A stretch of DNA of 64,000 nucleotides from Muraenolepis orangiensis (GCA_027704905.1 CM051002.1:15461943-15525942), one strand, 5' to 3'; counted from the stretch's first letter, positions 16,851 through 29,887 are shown. Made by a program: numbers and translations. The notes: generated by a model not told the origin, from the letters alone.

Positions 16851-16902
16851 TGTGTTTGTGTGTGTTTGTGTGTGTGTGTGTGTGTGTGGGGGGGGGGGGT
16901 TG
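16835..16902. repeat. (GT)n with a poly-G run
   Basis: Interrupted GT tract ending in about 11 G. Confidence 0.9.
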
Positions 16903-17081
16903 TGTACATGCCTGTGAGTGTGCATGCAGGCACGTACATGTTAGATGTGTGCCTGCGTGTGATAGTTACATAATATAGTTTTCTCATTCAGCTGCCGATG
17001 GACATCAGTGTCTCACAGGGACTCGTGGTTCTAAGTGTACGTGTGCATGAGTTGATGCCTGAGTCTAGTATGTATAGTATA

Positions 17082-17082
<1 letters not shown>

Positions 17083-17161
<79 letters not shown>

Positions 17162-17255
17162 GGTACTATGTGTGTGTATATGGCTCTGTATATGTATGTA
17201 TAGGTTTGTGTGTAAGGGTGTATGTGAAGTCGTGTATGTATGTGTGTGTGTATGA
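17083..17255. repeat. (GT)n microsatellite with degenerate tail
   Basis: Pure GT to about 17158, then gtat/gtgt variants to about 17255. Confidence 0.95.
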
Positions 17256-17396
17256 GTATGTGTGTACTACCTAAGCAAGCTTTGTCTGCAGGCTAGCATC
17301 ACGGTCAGAAACACAAATGGAACAGACATGCATGCATGAACAATCTCAGTAATGTCCTGCCTCTTGACTACTTGTATGCGTGCTTGTGCATTTATG

Positions 17397-17900
<504 letters not shown>

Positions 17901-17904
17901 ACTC

Positions 17905-18645
17905 CCAGTGGTGTGACGAGGATGGGATGAGGATCAGCGCCTCTGAGGCCATGGTTCTCAGCAGGAAACCAGGCTGGATTGCCCACTCCAAGTGGGGAGT
18001 GAGTCCTTACCCCAAGTGAAAGAGTTCAAGTATCAGTTTTATAGTGTTATAAGTTTTTAGTGATTGAAATACAGCGGCGGTGCTGAGAACCCAAAACGTA
18101 CAGTTTGTTCACATATCTTTGTTTTTCTTCTTTAGAGAGGTCTAAATAGTTGTGGTTTGAAACGGATAGTAAATTGACAGGCCTGAACTGCAGTTCTGGG
18201 AACCTTGAAGAACCTTTAATCTTTAATAGAAAAAAAATACACGCATGTACATATATACATAATGCAGTTTACATATATATATATAAAGTAAATTTTAAGT
18301 ATAAATGTAAACAGTATAAGGTAGAATAAGATAAATCCAGGGTTAGGTTTAGCAGTGGTCCGATAGCTCCCAGCCGGTCGAGTGCTACAGTAGTTCAGGG
18401 TTAGCAGTATGCTTGTAGCCCAGCCAGTTGGCGTTGTTTGTTCCTCATGGCATACCTATGAACCATAACAAGAGAGAAGCCCATCCGTCAGAGCAAATAG
18501 TGGGTTATTGTGAAGATATTCAAACACCATAAAGTTGTGTGAGCGGCGTGTGCGTTAGTGTTTGTACTGATATGAGATATGTGATACAATTATTTACCTT
18601 AAACCACATGTCCTCATATGGCTGCCAAGGCACATTCTGTTCTTA
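17905..18645. other. intergenic, no gene seen
   Basis: A segment at 18330-18430 (ccagggttaggtttagcag, tagcccagccagt) resembles 19280-19365. It is probably a dispersed repeat that I cannot name. Confidence 0.4.
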
Positions 18646-18647
18646 AG

Positions 18648-18840
18648 AGATTCAAGATTCAAGATTAAAGATGTTTTAATTGCCATTCGCAACAAGTACA
18701 ATATACTTAACAATACTATACTGTATACAACACTATATACTACCTATGATATGCTATACTATATACTATAATCATTTAACTATAATATAACGATATACCT
18801 CAAATACTACACTACCTCAAATAAGTACAGTACAAGAGCA
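18648..18840 (-). mobile_element. LINE 3'-end fragment, antisense
   Basis: It starts ttcaagattcaagatt and then has gccattcgcaacaagtacaa, the reverse complement of the acttgttgcaaatggc 3' end seen elsewhere in the window. TA-rich sequence follows. Confidence 0.65.
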
Positions 18841-19985
18841 AGTAAGTACTCAACCCTTGAGTGACTCCCCCCCCGCCCCCACCCCCGGCAGCATATCTGA
18901 CGGGGCATACTGTTGACCCCCCCCCAGCGGTGACCTCCACTGCCGGACATTGCCCCCATTGTCTGCCAGGACTGAGCCTCACGAGGGGGGGGTCCTCCAC
19001 CTTCCCACACACCCACCCACCAACCCCCCCACTTCAAGGCCTTTGTGTCTGTGGACTGACGTGATTACTGATGGGTGAGTGATCTCTGCGTGAAAAACAT
19101 GTTTTGTTTGGAGATGTGCCGTCCCGGGGACGGTTGGTCATGCGGAGGTACGACAGGGAGACCTCGAGTGGTGCGACACGCACTCGCTCTCGGTTGGCTG
19201 GGCACCGGGGCCGCCTCTGCATTCTGGAATCCTGTGTCGAGGTCAGCAGCGCATGCTGGGAGACCTAAGAGCCTTGCAGTAGTCCAGGGTGAGGGTTAGC
19301 GTTACGCTGCATGCTAGCCCAGCCAGTAGTAGAGTGTTGCAGTCGTCCACAGTTAGGGTTAGCAATATGCCGGATCACAGCCTTACTGTGTAATGTGTGG
19401 GCCTCAATCATAGATCCCAATGAGAATGTGTATGAGAAGAGGAGAGGCCCCAAGAACTCACCCTTGAGGCACACCATGTTTTCTTTTACCAATGTTGACC
19501 TACCGAGAGGTAGGATTCCATCCATCTGTGTACAGTCCTAATTTGAGCCGGTTGACAGGCGGATTTACACCTTGTGACTATAAAGAACTTCATAATGTCC
19601 AAAAAAAATAAAAGAATCATTCAATCCCAGATAGAGCAGATTCTGCCCGCTAACAGCTTCAACCATATTCTGCCCAGCACCGGTGGGCTTGGAGCTGACG
19701 TCGCACGCAGACGTTAGATGTTAGCGACTTAGTGGCTGGTTGGTTTGACACCTTTACGCTATGTTTACTGTTCCGCTACAACCTCTCACTTTTGACAGAA
19801 AACACCGAAACCTGTCATCATGGCAAGCCAAGGCCACACATGTCAGCCACAAATTACAACAGGCCTTCAAATAAGGCAAAAAATAATAAAGTAAAGTAAA
19901 GTAATTAAGTTCCCAAGGTGTTCATCGTATTTTCACGATCTGGTACTAGCCCTGCAAATAATATAAACTTAATAAGTTAATATAT
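18841..19985. other. intergenic with a C-rich tract and an unknown dispersed repeat
   Basis: C-runs cluster at 18868-19030 (several blocks of 6-9 C). 19260-19560 shares wording with 18330-18430 (gggttagcaatatg, gctagcccagccagtagt). Neither holds a supported gene. Confidence 0.45.

Positions 19986-19989
<4 letters not shown>

Positions 19990-20081
<92 letters not shown>
19990..20081. repeat. (GA)n microsatellite
   Basis: Pure GA run of about 92 bp. Confidence 0.95.
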
Positions 20082-20084
<3 letters not shown>

Positions 20085-20639
20085 CACATGTTCAAATTCC
20101 TAGAATTAGTAGAAGCATGCATGGGAATGAATTGCGATATAATTTATTTGAATATTTTTCTCCACTTTTACCTGAGGGTTTCGAATAAATCACAAAATGT
20201 GTTAAAAAAAAGTCCCTAAGAGGGTTTGAAAAGTCGCTGAATCAACCAAGAAAGTTTGTTAACACAAGAAACAGCGAGGACAAGTGGGACTCAGGGATGG
20301 ACCGGATCCACAAATGGAACGGAACTATGCAACAAAGAAATGCCATAAGCTATGCTTTTGCATAGAGCTTAGTGGTTGTGTCGAGCCCGGAAGAGTTCCC
20401 CTTTTGTTTCATCCAGCTAAATAATCACAAACTCTCTCCGTGTCTCTCCACCTTGTGCGTTTGGATAAGAACTGTTTACAAATGAAAATGGCAAGGAGAA
20501 GATCAAATCAACTGTTTAGAATATTTACAAGATCAAACTTAAGTATTCAAGTACATATTACATATTTACAAGCTATAGGAACACCCTAATACAGAGAAGG
20601 AAAGGGAGAAGCTATTTACATCATAAAAAATATATATAT

Positions 20640-20990
20640 ATATATAAACACTGTATATATAAAATATATATTTTACACTGTTATGATAGTACACTGTGCT
20701 ATCATAACATTGTCATCCATAATACATTACACTTACATACACTATCATACTTTTGCTGGACTTCCTGGACTCATTACAGCTACTGCACTGTTCTATTATT
20801 GTGTTGTATAGTATAGTACATAGTATATAGTACATCTATATTATATGTTAAATTGTAGCAAAATTCATACTGTGGGAAGGAATGTGGATTATTATTACGT
20901 ATTATTAAGTATTACGGTACTTGTTGCATATGGCAAATAAAAAAAATCTTGAATCTTGAATCTTGAATCTTGAATCTTGAATCTTGAAGG
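20640..20990 (+). mobile_element. LINE 3'-end fragment with (ttgaatc)n tail
   Basis: It contains tactatcatacttttgctgg-type sequence, the tactgtgggaaggaatg motif, acttgttgcatatggcaaat and at least four perfect ttgaatc heptamers at about 20947-20986. This is the best-preserved tail of the family in the window. Confidence 0.75.
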
Positions 20991-21505
20991 CGCCACACCT
21001 GCTGACTGTCTTGCCACTGTCTCCTCAGGGAATGACCACGGCTCCGCTGGCAGCAGATATTATTTACTTGAACACATTTCTGGCCTTTTCCTTGATGGTC
21101 TGAAAAAGTTGCTGCATTTTACGCGAGTCACCTTTGAGAAACTAAGTCGTTAAGAGGGTCTGAAAAGTCTCTAAATCCAACAACAAAGTTAACACTGCAC
21201 GGCCTCTGACACGAGACACACAGAGGTCAGAGGCGGAGGGGCGGGGCCTGATTGGGCTAGCCCAGTGTCCGTATAGAAAATGAACCAATGGGCCGCTGTC
21301 CCTGCTTTATGGGCTGCTGGTTGGTTTTTTTCGTCCTCGAAAGGTCGACGTCGGCCCACGGGTAAAATGCCCGGTATGCCAGATTACCAGTCCAGCACTG
21401 GTCATGTGGGGCCTATTTGACTCCCAACTGACATGCTTGTTGTCACATGTGTATGTGGTGGCATCAAGTTCCTATTTTAGGGATTGTTCTATTAATGTGC
21501 ACTTG
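20991..21505. other. intergenic, no gene seen
   Basis: Nothing supported. Confidence 0.4.
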
Positions 21506-21509
21506 ACAC

Positions 21510-21510
<1 letters not shown>

Positions 21511-21606
<96 letters not shown>
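21511..21606. repeat. (CA)n microsatellite
   Basis: Pure CA run of about 95 bp. Confidence 0.95.
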
Positions 21607-21608
<2 letters not shown>

Positions 21609-21867
21609 TAAACACACTTACCTGCGCTCTGTGTTGAGATGCTGTGTGAGATGACCTGGAGGCATGTGACCTGGTGAAGGATGGAGGCCCCTGAACAACA
21701 ACAACAACAACACAACAACAAGGACATTGTTGTCATTGACGGAATTATAACGTTTGGAATTATGACGTTATTGTTATTAATACACACCATGGCCTGTGCA
21801 ACTAAATCAAGATATGTACAATAATTGCAATAATTTGAGATGCCACCCTCTCTCACCTCTCACATAC

Positions 21868-21898
21868 CCTCTCTCTCTCTCTCTCTCTCTGTCTTTCA

Positions 21899-21957
<59 letters not shown>

Positions 21958-21958
21958 C
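21868..21958. repeat. (CT)n then (CA)n
   Basis: A CT run at 21868-21890 is followed by a CA run at 21900-21956. Confidence 0.95.
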
Positions 21959-22217
21959 ATACACAGAATAGAGTGACATGTCTGGTGGTTAAACATGACT
22001 CACGTCCCTGCAGAGCTGTGTGTGGACTTAAACCCTCCTGCAGGTATCTTACATATTTAACCAAACATCCCATTATTGAAACCCCAGGGAGGTGGTGTTC
22101 TCATGGACTCTACTCTCAGCTGGAGCACCCCACAGAACCAAACAGAGACGCAACTCCAGTTACAGTCATAACATCTACATTCGGATTTACAGGTCTCCCA
22201 GCCGCTCCCTCCCTCCC

Positions 22218-22222
<5 letters not shown>

Positions 22223-22287
<65 letters not shown>
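22223..22287. repeat. (CT)n microsatellite
   Basis: Pure CT run. Confidence 0.95.
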
Positions 22288-22289
<2 letters not shown>

Positions 22290-22644
22290 AGTTTAAACTG
22301 TACGTTATTTGCATGGGTTGTCACATGTTACCTTGCAGAGGTTTGAGCATGATAATCATAAAACATACATACACTATATAATTGTTCTCATGTGTATCTG
22401 ATAAAGCAGTGGTTCTCAGGATCTGTGTGTGCATCAGTCATCAAGTCACGATCCAAAAAGAAAAAACAATTGGGGCTGAACCCAATTCAATAAGTCACTC
22501 AATTATAAAAAGAAACATGAATTGAAACATTACAAATGTATTAATTCATGGGCTTCTTTCTGAAAATAAAGGTTCTACATGCACAAGCACTTCCGCGTTG
22601 TACTTAATACGATTTAATGCTGCTCGATTGCTTCCGGTTTAATA

Positions 22645-23580
22645 ACGGCGACATTCTTCACCCGGTGTTTACAAGAGCTCCCAAAGCTGAACATCACCGA
22701 TGTTCACCGGATTTGTAGGACGACCAAAACCCCAACAAGCAAGTTGGATAAAGGTTGTAAATTGTACGCGCGTCATACATACACAACTAGGAAGGTGAGA
22801 AAACGATTGTTAACTGACTGACTGACGCTAACGACGATGTAACGCTAACGACACTTATCTGTTGTTTGATTCAGAATCCAATAAAGACGGGCTGTCAGGG
22901 CAGGTGGTGAGAGCCTTGTGCTACAGGACATGAGGAAGAGTGAGACACAACACAGTTTAAGTGGAGGCAGGAAGCTGGGTAACGTTGCTCATCCTCGTTC
23001 AGTGAAGCATTATAGCTCAGTTTATTCCTAAAGACTCACCAACTTGAATGTTTGCCTGTCTCCCTGCACATTGGTCCGATAATTTGATCAAGTTAATAAG
23101 GATAAGGTGGGTGTTTGGGTGATCAGAAACATATTTACATAAGTTAAACACTGCTAATCTAAACCATCTAAGGCATAATAGTTATCAAGGAAGGTTATTC
23201 AAGTTTGTTTGAGTAGGGAGAGAATGTAAAGCTAAGCATTTAGGAGGGTAGGCATCGTCTTGGAGCATGGTTCTTGAACAATAACTGTTCTACTCATAAT
23301 AACCTACTTGCTCTTTTCCATGAAGCAGAGGGTATATTTCTAATATTTTTCTCTTTCTTCTTAGATTATGCTTTGTGATTCATCGCCAGTGGTATTGACG
23401 CACAGCCGATGCTCCTGTGTGGCAGGCAGTGTTGTGTGCAATCACATCGTGGCATTGCTGTTCCAAACAGGTGTGCAACGATTACACATGGATCCACAAG
23501 TGCAAAGATCAATTAGAGAAAAAGCTGACCATTTATTTTTCTACATATACATGCCAAGATACCTGTCTTTGAGAAATTAA
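22645..23580 (+). pseudogene. SWIM-finger gene fragment of an ISL2EU-type transposon
   Basis: Two exon-like pieces. The first, 22645-22794, is 50 open codons ending at a GT donor (gtgaga). It carries E-L-P-K-L-N-I-T-D-V and L-D-K-G-C-K-L-Y, the layout of the N-terminal region of fish proteins that combine a SWIM finger with a YqaJ-type nuclease. The second, 23365-23580, follows ttcttag and encodes a SWIM zinc finger, C-x-C-x7-C-x-H (C-S-C-V-A-G then C-N-H). It ends at a TAA after about 70 codons. The usual YqaJ nuclease domain is missing. Family knowledge: ISL2EU elements encode a nuclease gene next to a DDE_Tnp_4 transposase, and a transposase fragment lies downstream on the opposite strand. 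It looks truncated and dead. Confidence 0.6.
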
Positions 23581-23888
23581 CATGAGCAAAACCCAGGTTG
23601 TTCAATGAAAGATTGGAATGACAAAATGTTATAAAATATTTTATTACAGTTCATTTTTCAATCATGTTTTTTTTGCCAATATGTTACAATAGTTCAATAT
23701 GATACATGTACAATATGTTACAATGTTCATTTTTACAAATCTATACAAATTACTTTACATTCAACAGTTTGCTTACATTGATAATGTTTGTGTATCAGAT
23801 TTACAGAATGTTTAACAAAATTATCTGCCACTGGAATAAACAAAATTCACTAAATGAAATTACAAAAACCTGGTGTTGAACCAATGCT

Positions 23889-24330
23889 TTACTTAACCCA
23901 TGCCTTAACTAATATATAAATAAACCTTGTTTTGGTAGTTTGACAACAGGCATGCCACTGTAAACGTCTGCCAATAAGCCCTTTCATGGTGCCGTGAGAT
24001 TTGTAGGTGGAGTACATCTCCCTTTGCAGGAGTGGTGAGGATGGTGTCTGACACTTGAGCTCAGTGCAGTCCAAGATGACCTGGGTGTCTGAGAAATCTC
24101 AGAATTCCTCAGGGAGGTAAGCTTGCACTTCTGCAAGTGTGAGCCAGATGCATTGAGACCCCAGTGCAGTGGCTAGAAAACGTGTCCATGTTGCAATAAT
24201 GCGGCTCACTGTGGACTGGTGTATGTTGAATCGATGCGCCGGGTCCCTCTCCTTCAAACCAACCGACAGGAAGACGAGGAAAAGAAAGAACTTGTCGATT
24301 GGCTGGAGCAGCTGTCTCTGGAAGGTTAAA
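23889..24330 (-). pseudogene. DDE_Tnp_4 (Harbinger/ISL2EU-like) transposase fragment
   Basis: Reading the minus strand from about 24330 down gives an HTH-like segment (F-N-I-H-Q-S-T-V-S-R-I-I). Then come the L-P-E-E-F region, an in-frame stop near 24093, and V-I-L-D-C-T-E-L with S-T-Y-K-S-H-G-T-M-K-G-L-I-G. The D-C-T-E motif holds the first catalytic Asp of the DDE_Tnp_4 fold, and the Y-K-x-H-x-T-x-K stretch follows it in the family. Similarity stops at about 23970, so the second Asp and the Glu are gone. It is tail-to-tail with the SWIM fragment, about 300 bp apart. Together they mark a relic of one element. Confidence 0.7.
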
Positions 24331-24597
24331 AAAAAAGGTTACTGCTTTAAGTTATAAACTAGTAAGGCTGTGCTCTTGTTTGGCTAAATGTTTTATAATA
24401 GTTATGTGTACCATACCATGGGGGAAAAATGAGTTGCTGTAGTGCACTGGTGTATTTAAAGGGGGCCGAGTCCTTTAGTGTAGCCTTCTGTAAATGCAAT
24501 GGCATCCCACCCCTGGCTCTGTTACTACAAAGCAGCTCAAAACCTACCATAGGTGGTCATAGCTTAACAAAGTAAATACAATCATACAATCAAAGGG

Positions 24598-26363
24598 GAG
24601 GAGCTGATGGAGAAGGTGAGGAAGGTGGAGGCAGTGCATGGCGAACGGCAGTATAAGGAGTCATGGAGGGTCATGAATGAGATGAGTGGGCGTAAGAGGC
24701 CAAGGGAGGGACAGCTGGCAGGCTGCAGCCCAGGGGAGAGAGTGACCTCTGGCTCACCCACTTCCGGGACCTCCTAGGCACACATCCAACAGTGGAGGGA
24801 GCTGAAGAGGAGATACCTGCAGTCCTCAAGAATCTCGACATTGACGATGGCCCCTTTACAGCTGTGGAGTTCGCCGCAGTGAAGTCCACCCTGAAGCAGG
24901 GGAAAAGTGCTGGGCCAGACGGCATCCCCCCAGAGGTCCTGAAGAACTGCGATCTTGATACGATCATATTGGAGATCTGCAACCAGGCCCTGATAGAAAA
25001 CATCAAGCCTGAGATATGGTCCCTCTCCAACATCATCCCGGTGCCGAAATCAGGAGATCTGTCCAAGCCAGACAACTATCGCGGTATTAGCCTGACCTGT
25101 GTCATAGCGAAAATGTATAACCGCATGATACTAAACCGGATTCGGGAAGCCATTGATCCTCACCTGAGGGACAACCAAAATGGCTTCAGGAAAGGAAGGA
25201 CCACGGTAGCCCAGATCCTGGCCTTAAGGAGGATCATCGAGGAGGTGAAGAAGAACAACCTCACGGCCGTCCTGTGCTTTATAGATTTCAAAAAGGCGTT
25301 TGACACAATACACAGAGGTGATGATAAAAATCCTTAAAGCTTATGGAGTTCCTCCTAACCTGCTCCGGGCCATAGATGCCATGTACAGGGACACAAGAGC
25401 CAAGGTGGTAACCCCAGATGGCGACAGTGAGGAGTTCGACATCCAAGCAGGGGTGTTGCAGGGGGACACTCTTGCCCCCTTTCTCTTCATTGTAGCCCTT
25501 GACTACGCACTTACGAAAGCCATTGCTGGGCGGGAGCAGGAGCTTGGCTTCACAATCACACCCCGGAAGTCCAGAAGAAACCCCGCTGTAGTCCTAGCAG
25601 ACCTGGACTACGCAGATGACATCTGCCTGTTGTCTGATTGTGTGGAGAAGGCACAGGAGCTCTTGGCCAGAGTGGAGGAGGAATGTTCCAGGGTTGGCCT
25701 CAGACTGAACACAAAGAAGACTGAGGTCATCACCTACAACACCCCCCTGGACCACACATCTCTCAAGACAGCAGGAGGCAATGTGCTGGCAGAGGTCAGC
25801 GACTTTAAGTACCTGGGTTCCTGGGTCAACTCAACGGAACAGGACCTCAGGGTAAGGAAAGCGCTGGCATGGAGGGCCCTAAATGGAATGACAAGTGTGT
25901 GGAAATCCAACCTCCCTCGACATATCAGGCTGAGCTTCTTCCAGGCAACCGTGGAGTCTGTTCTCCTGTATGGCTGTGAATCCTGGACCCTGAAGCCCAC
26001 TCTACAGAAGTCTCTGGATGGGTGCTACATCAGAATGCTGCGTGTTGTACTGAGCATTAACCAGAACGAGCATGTTACCAACAAGCATCTGTACGGGGGG
26101 CTACCAAGGCTAAGTGACAAAGTAGCATCGAGAAGGATGAAACTTGCAGGTCACTGCCACAGACACCAAGAACTCCCAGCTAGCAAACTAGTACTCTGGG
26201 AGCCAACACACGGGCACCGACTTAGAGGACGTCCCACGCCAACGTATGTGGACATACTGAGGAAGGATGCGGGTGTGGAGAGCTCCGGGGAGCTAGCCGG
26301 ATGTATGGAGGACCGAAAAGATTGGAAGCTCCGGCAGCAGGCTCGTCTGAGGATGACCTAGAT
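24598..26363 (+). pseudogene. 5'-truncated RTE-like LINE, reverse transcriptase
   Basis: The RT is open in two overlapping frames (about 24770-25315 and 25300-26361), and a small indel near 25312 splits it. A further frame change lies near 24745. Motifs: G-K-S-A-G-P-D-G-I (RT1), N-Y-R-G-I-S-L-T, F-R-K-G-R-T-T, F-I-D-F-K-K-A-F-D (first Asp), G-V-L-Q-G-D-T-L-A-P, and the catalytic box D-Y-A-D-D-I. The C-terminus R-G-R-P-x-x-T-Y-V-D-x-L and the final M-E-D-R-K-D-W-K resemble the RTE group. I did not see the endonuclease, so the copy is 5'-truncated. Its 3' end is cut by a hAT insertion at 26364. Confidence 0.8.
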
Positions 26364-27787
26364 CAGTGATTCCCAACCTGGGGGGCGCGCCCCCCTTGGG
26401 GGGGCGCCAAAGATCGCAGGGGGGGCGCCAGGCCTCAGATGATTTGAGGCCTAATATCATATTTAGACTTTAAAAATATTTAATTGATTGATTGTCGCTA
26501 AAAGCCTTGTCTCTACATTACAATAAAAGATAGAAATTAATTGATTAATTAATTTTAATAAAAATTCTACAAATTAATCTGATACTCCTCCGATTCGCGC
26601 CAACATTGACGTTACTGTGTCAGCTTCCGTAGTAGTAACAGTTTGCTGTGCTTGCTAGCTAGCGACCAACTTCATAAGGTGAATATTTTGTCTAAAAATG
26701 TCTGAAAAACGTAAAGGAGATGACAGCTCATCTGCAATCAAAAAGAAAATGAGGACCTACCTAGAGAGCTATCTTAACTTAGGTTTCATGGAGGGAACGG
26801 ACAAAACCCGCCCAGAGTGTGTGATATGCAGAGAGAAGCTAGCCAACGACAGCATGAAACCCTGCAAAATGAAGAGACACCAACAGACCATGCACCCAGA
26901 AACGGTCGGGCGTGATCGGGACTTTTTCATAAAGAAACAACAGCTTGCAAAGGCAAACAAGCCAAAGGATATCAGAACAGCGTTTGTTAGGGATGCCATA
27001 CAACTTGATGAAACTACAACTGTAGCAAACGAGGCTGTGCTCATCGTTTATGTGCAATATATCGATGGGGAAGATTTGAAGCAGGACATTCTTATGTCAG
27101 TCAACCTTACCACTACCACCCGGGGTGAGGACATTTTTACTGCAGTGGATTCTTTTTATTAGGCATAGTCTATTATTTTGAAGTGTCCTGTTCTTCGAAA
27201 TTTTTAATAAATATGATGCATACAATTGCAAGTTAGTAGCTAATAAAGGCATAAAAAGACAGAAATGTATCATTTTTTCTTTAATAGAAATGTTTCTTCT
27301 GCGCGTAAGGTGTCGGTTTCAGTTGGATTATTTGTCACAGTTGCTCCGATCAAATCGGTATCCTCCATTTTGTAGATTATTTACGACTTTTGAATCCACA
27401 TAAACACATCGGCAAAATCCGGCTTACTTTGAGTATGTGTTTTAAACAGTTTAATCTCTTTGCGAATTGTTTCCACTTGCGCCGTCCTTTAATTTATTCA
27501 TACAGTGGGCATCCAAATTAAATAATCCCGAGTCCAATACCCATCAAAGTCACTCCAATAGTGCTCCTTAATTACGCTTTCATCCTCCTTTAACGAAATA
27601 CTTTACATTCATCCAGTTTGTGACAGTAGTTGTAGCATTTTTGAGACTTTGAAACTCAAATTAACGCTGTTGCCTTGCCTTGCCTAGCGTTAATTAAAGT
27701 TTCAAAGTTGGGGGGGGGGGGGGGGTGCGCAAATTCCAACAGGAGTCATTTGGGGGGGCTCTGGGTGAAAAAGGTTGGGAACCCCTG
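26364..27787 (+). mobile_element. non-autonomous hAT transposon, copy 1
   Basis: Terminal inverted repeats are cagtgattcccaacc at the left and ggttgggaacccctg at the right. G-rich subterminal runs (gggggcgc, poly-G near 27712) mirror copy 2. Length is 1424 bp. The 8-bp flanks differ: ACCTAGAT at left, CTCTACAC at right. hAT insertions normally carry identical 8-bp duplications. Confidence 0.92.
26698..27162 (+). pseudogene. truncated hAT transposase (BED finger only), copy 1
   Basis: The 154-codon ORF starts M-S-E-K-R-K-G-D-D. A BED-type zinc finger follows (C-V-I-C ... H-Q-Q-T-M-H, about residues 39-66), then a short linker. It jumps to the start of the catalytic domain (Q-L-D-E-T-T-T) and ends at D-S-F-Y. 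Compared with copy 2 it lacks 86 codons (258 bp) at the junction near residue 100, an in-frame deletion. The rest of the DDE/hATC catalytic core is absent, so it cannot transpose itself. It resembles the ZBED5-like branch of hAT proteins. Confidence 0.85.
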
Positions 27788-27795
27788 CTCTACAC

Positions 27796-28220
27796 CATCA
27801 ATCAAACAGATGGGGTGGGGGGGGACACTGACCTGTCTAGTTAAGGACATGACCCAGCTCATTCAGAATGGACCTGACCTCTGACCCCCTTCTCAGGTTG
27901 AGAAGGGGGTCAGCAGAGGAGAATGACAGAAAAACAAAGTGACAAAATGTTTGTTTGTCTGTGTCTCGGTCCACTAACAATGTGGGTGCTGGAGACTCAC
28001 ACACACACACCGGTAAGTGATCCCAGTAGGGAACACACCGTCTCTTCGGAGGACGTCAGAGTGGGAAGATATTAGGCTCAGGTGCCACACAAGATATAAA
28101 ATATTTAGCCACAGTGAAAGCTACCAGTTGTCATAGCAACCTCTCTTCTTCTCCTCAGTCTTAACGGGGATAATCTGTGTGTTAGACAGCAGGGCATCGG
28201 GTAGCGAGGCTGACACTCTA
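27796..28220. other. LINE-derived intergenic sequence inside the inverted segment
   Basis: The reverse complement of 27815-27930 matches 33560-33650 (gaatgagctgggtcatgtcc). Both are copies of the same repeat. No gene. Confidence 0.5.
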
Positions 28221-28221
28221 C

Positions 28222-28527
28222 CCACGGCACAACCCTGACTACACACTCTGTACGTACACAACCCTGACTACACACTCTGTACGTACACAACCCTGACTAC
28301 ACACTCTGTATGTACACAAACCTGACTACACACTCTGTACGTACACAACCCTGACTACACACTCTGTACGTACACAAACCTGACTACACACTCTGTACGT
28401 ACACGTAACACGACACAGCCTGACTACACACTCTGTACGTACACAACCCTGACTACACACTCTGTACGTACACAACCCTGACTACACACTCTGTATGTAC
28501 ACAACCCTGACTACACACTCTGTACAC
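28222..28527. repeat. 29-bp minisatellite, about ten copies
   Basis: The unit is about acaaccctgactacacactc plus tgtacgtac, with small variants (tgtatgtac, acaaacctg) and one longer interruption near 28405. Confidence 0.95.
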
Positions 28528-29010
28528 AGAGGAGAGATGATGAGGAGAGGAGAGGATAGCTAGGGAGGGGAAGAGGAGAAAGGAGGAAAGGAGATTAGAG
28601 AAGCGAGAAGAGGAGCAGAGGCGAGAAGAAAGGAGCGCAGAGGAAGAGAGGAGAAATATAGGGGAGAGGAGAGAAGGAGAGGAGAGGAAAGGTTTGTATC
28701 TCTGTCAGTCAATCAGTCAGTCACACAATGCTTAGTACACCTGCCGTAGAGAACCTGCCTGCAGGGGAGATGGGGGGGCAGGAGAGAACAGGGAGGGAAA
28801 AGAGAAAGGGGGAGGCGAGGAGAGAGGAAGAGATGACAGGAAGGGATGAGAGAGAAGGAGGTGAGGAAAGAGGAAGAGGGGAGAGAATTAGTGAAGGGAA
28901 AGGAGGTGAGCAAGGGAAGGAAAGAGGACGAGGGGAGGGAATGGAAGAGGAGAGGAGAAAGGAGGAAAGGAGAGAAGAGAAGGGAGAAGAGGAGGGAAGG
29001 AAATGAGGGA
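28528..29010. repeat. purine-rich (GGAGA-type) tract
   Basis: Nearly 480 bp strongly biased to A and G on the plus strand, with imperfect gagaggaga units. It is a candidate triplex-forming track. ORFs here are composition artefacts. Confidence 0.85.
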
Positions 29011-29186
29011 AGGAGTGAAGAATGGGAGGGGAGAAAGTGGAAGGTGATCTTTTTCAATAAGAGAAGACAGCAGAGAGGGTGAGAGCCAGGTTTCACCACA
29101 GAAACAAACACACACACATATATGCAAGCGCACACACACAAAAGACACAAATGTGTCTACAGGGCCAGGCAGTGCAGCTGTAAGCA

Positions 29187-29187
29187 G

Positions 29188-29224
<37 letters not shown>

Positions 29225-29328
29225 ATATATATATATATATATTTGATATAAATTTTACAATTTGCACTTTTTCTAGTAATTTTTCTTAACGTTTGTTTGA
29301 CAGTTATTATTTCAACATAAAAACACAA

Positions 29329-29359
<31 letters not shown>

Positions 29360-29445
29360 TTCATATATGTATTTTTAATATACTTTAGATATATATATTT
29401 TATATAAATTTGACATGTTTTTTACATAAATAAGTATATATATAT
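29187..29445. repeat. (TA)n-rich tract
   Basis: Several TA runs are separated by T-rich spacers. It is the insertion site of the gypsy element that follows. Confidence 0.9.
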
Positions 29446-29839
29446 TGTGGTCCCACCAGGGCAAAGTATAGGAGACTTACCTTTGGTTACGTTGTGGGAG
29501 GCGTATATCTCCCAAGGGAGATACTTGGAGGGCTTTAGGACCCGGGGGAAGGCGAACGAGATCCCGGAGTGAAACCCCCAGCTGACAACAATCAACACCT
29601 GAGTGAATCAGGTGCTTAAAAGCACACAGGTAGAGGGTTGCTAAGAAGAAGAGAAGGGGGGTGAGAGGACCGAGCCCTTGCGGCCGAGAGGTCCCGTGAT
29701 ATGCTGATATGCTGCTATGCTGTTATGCTGTTCTGTTGTTCTACTGGTTTCAGTTGTGATGCGAAGAAATAAAAGGATATTCTTCGTTTAACCCTCAAAA
29801 ACCCGCTGTTGTTTGCCTCCTTGAGCGTGGGCGCTCACA
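29446..29839 (+). repeat. 5' LTR of the short gypsy element
   Basis: Starts tgtggtcccacc, ends gcgctcaca. It carries an aataaaagg poly(A) signal near 29767. Confidence 0.85.
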
Positions 29840-29887
29840 TATGGTGGATGGATGCGCGCATTCTGACCCAGCTCACAACCCGAAGAC

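Noticed and set aside
18861..19064. Proline-rich ORF
   Set aside because: It is produced by C-runs, with no domain.
28222..28527. Possible CRISPR-like array (regular 29-bp units)
   Set aside because: The units are contiguous with no unique spacers, in a eukaryotic context. It is a minisatellite.
28713..29150. 145-codon minus-strand ORF
   Set aside because: It is a reading of the purine-rich tract, with no domain or codon structure.
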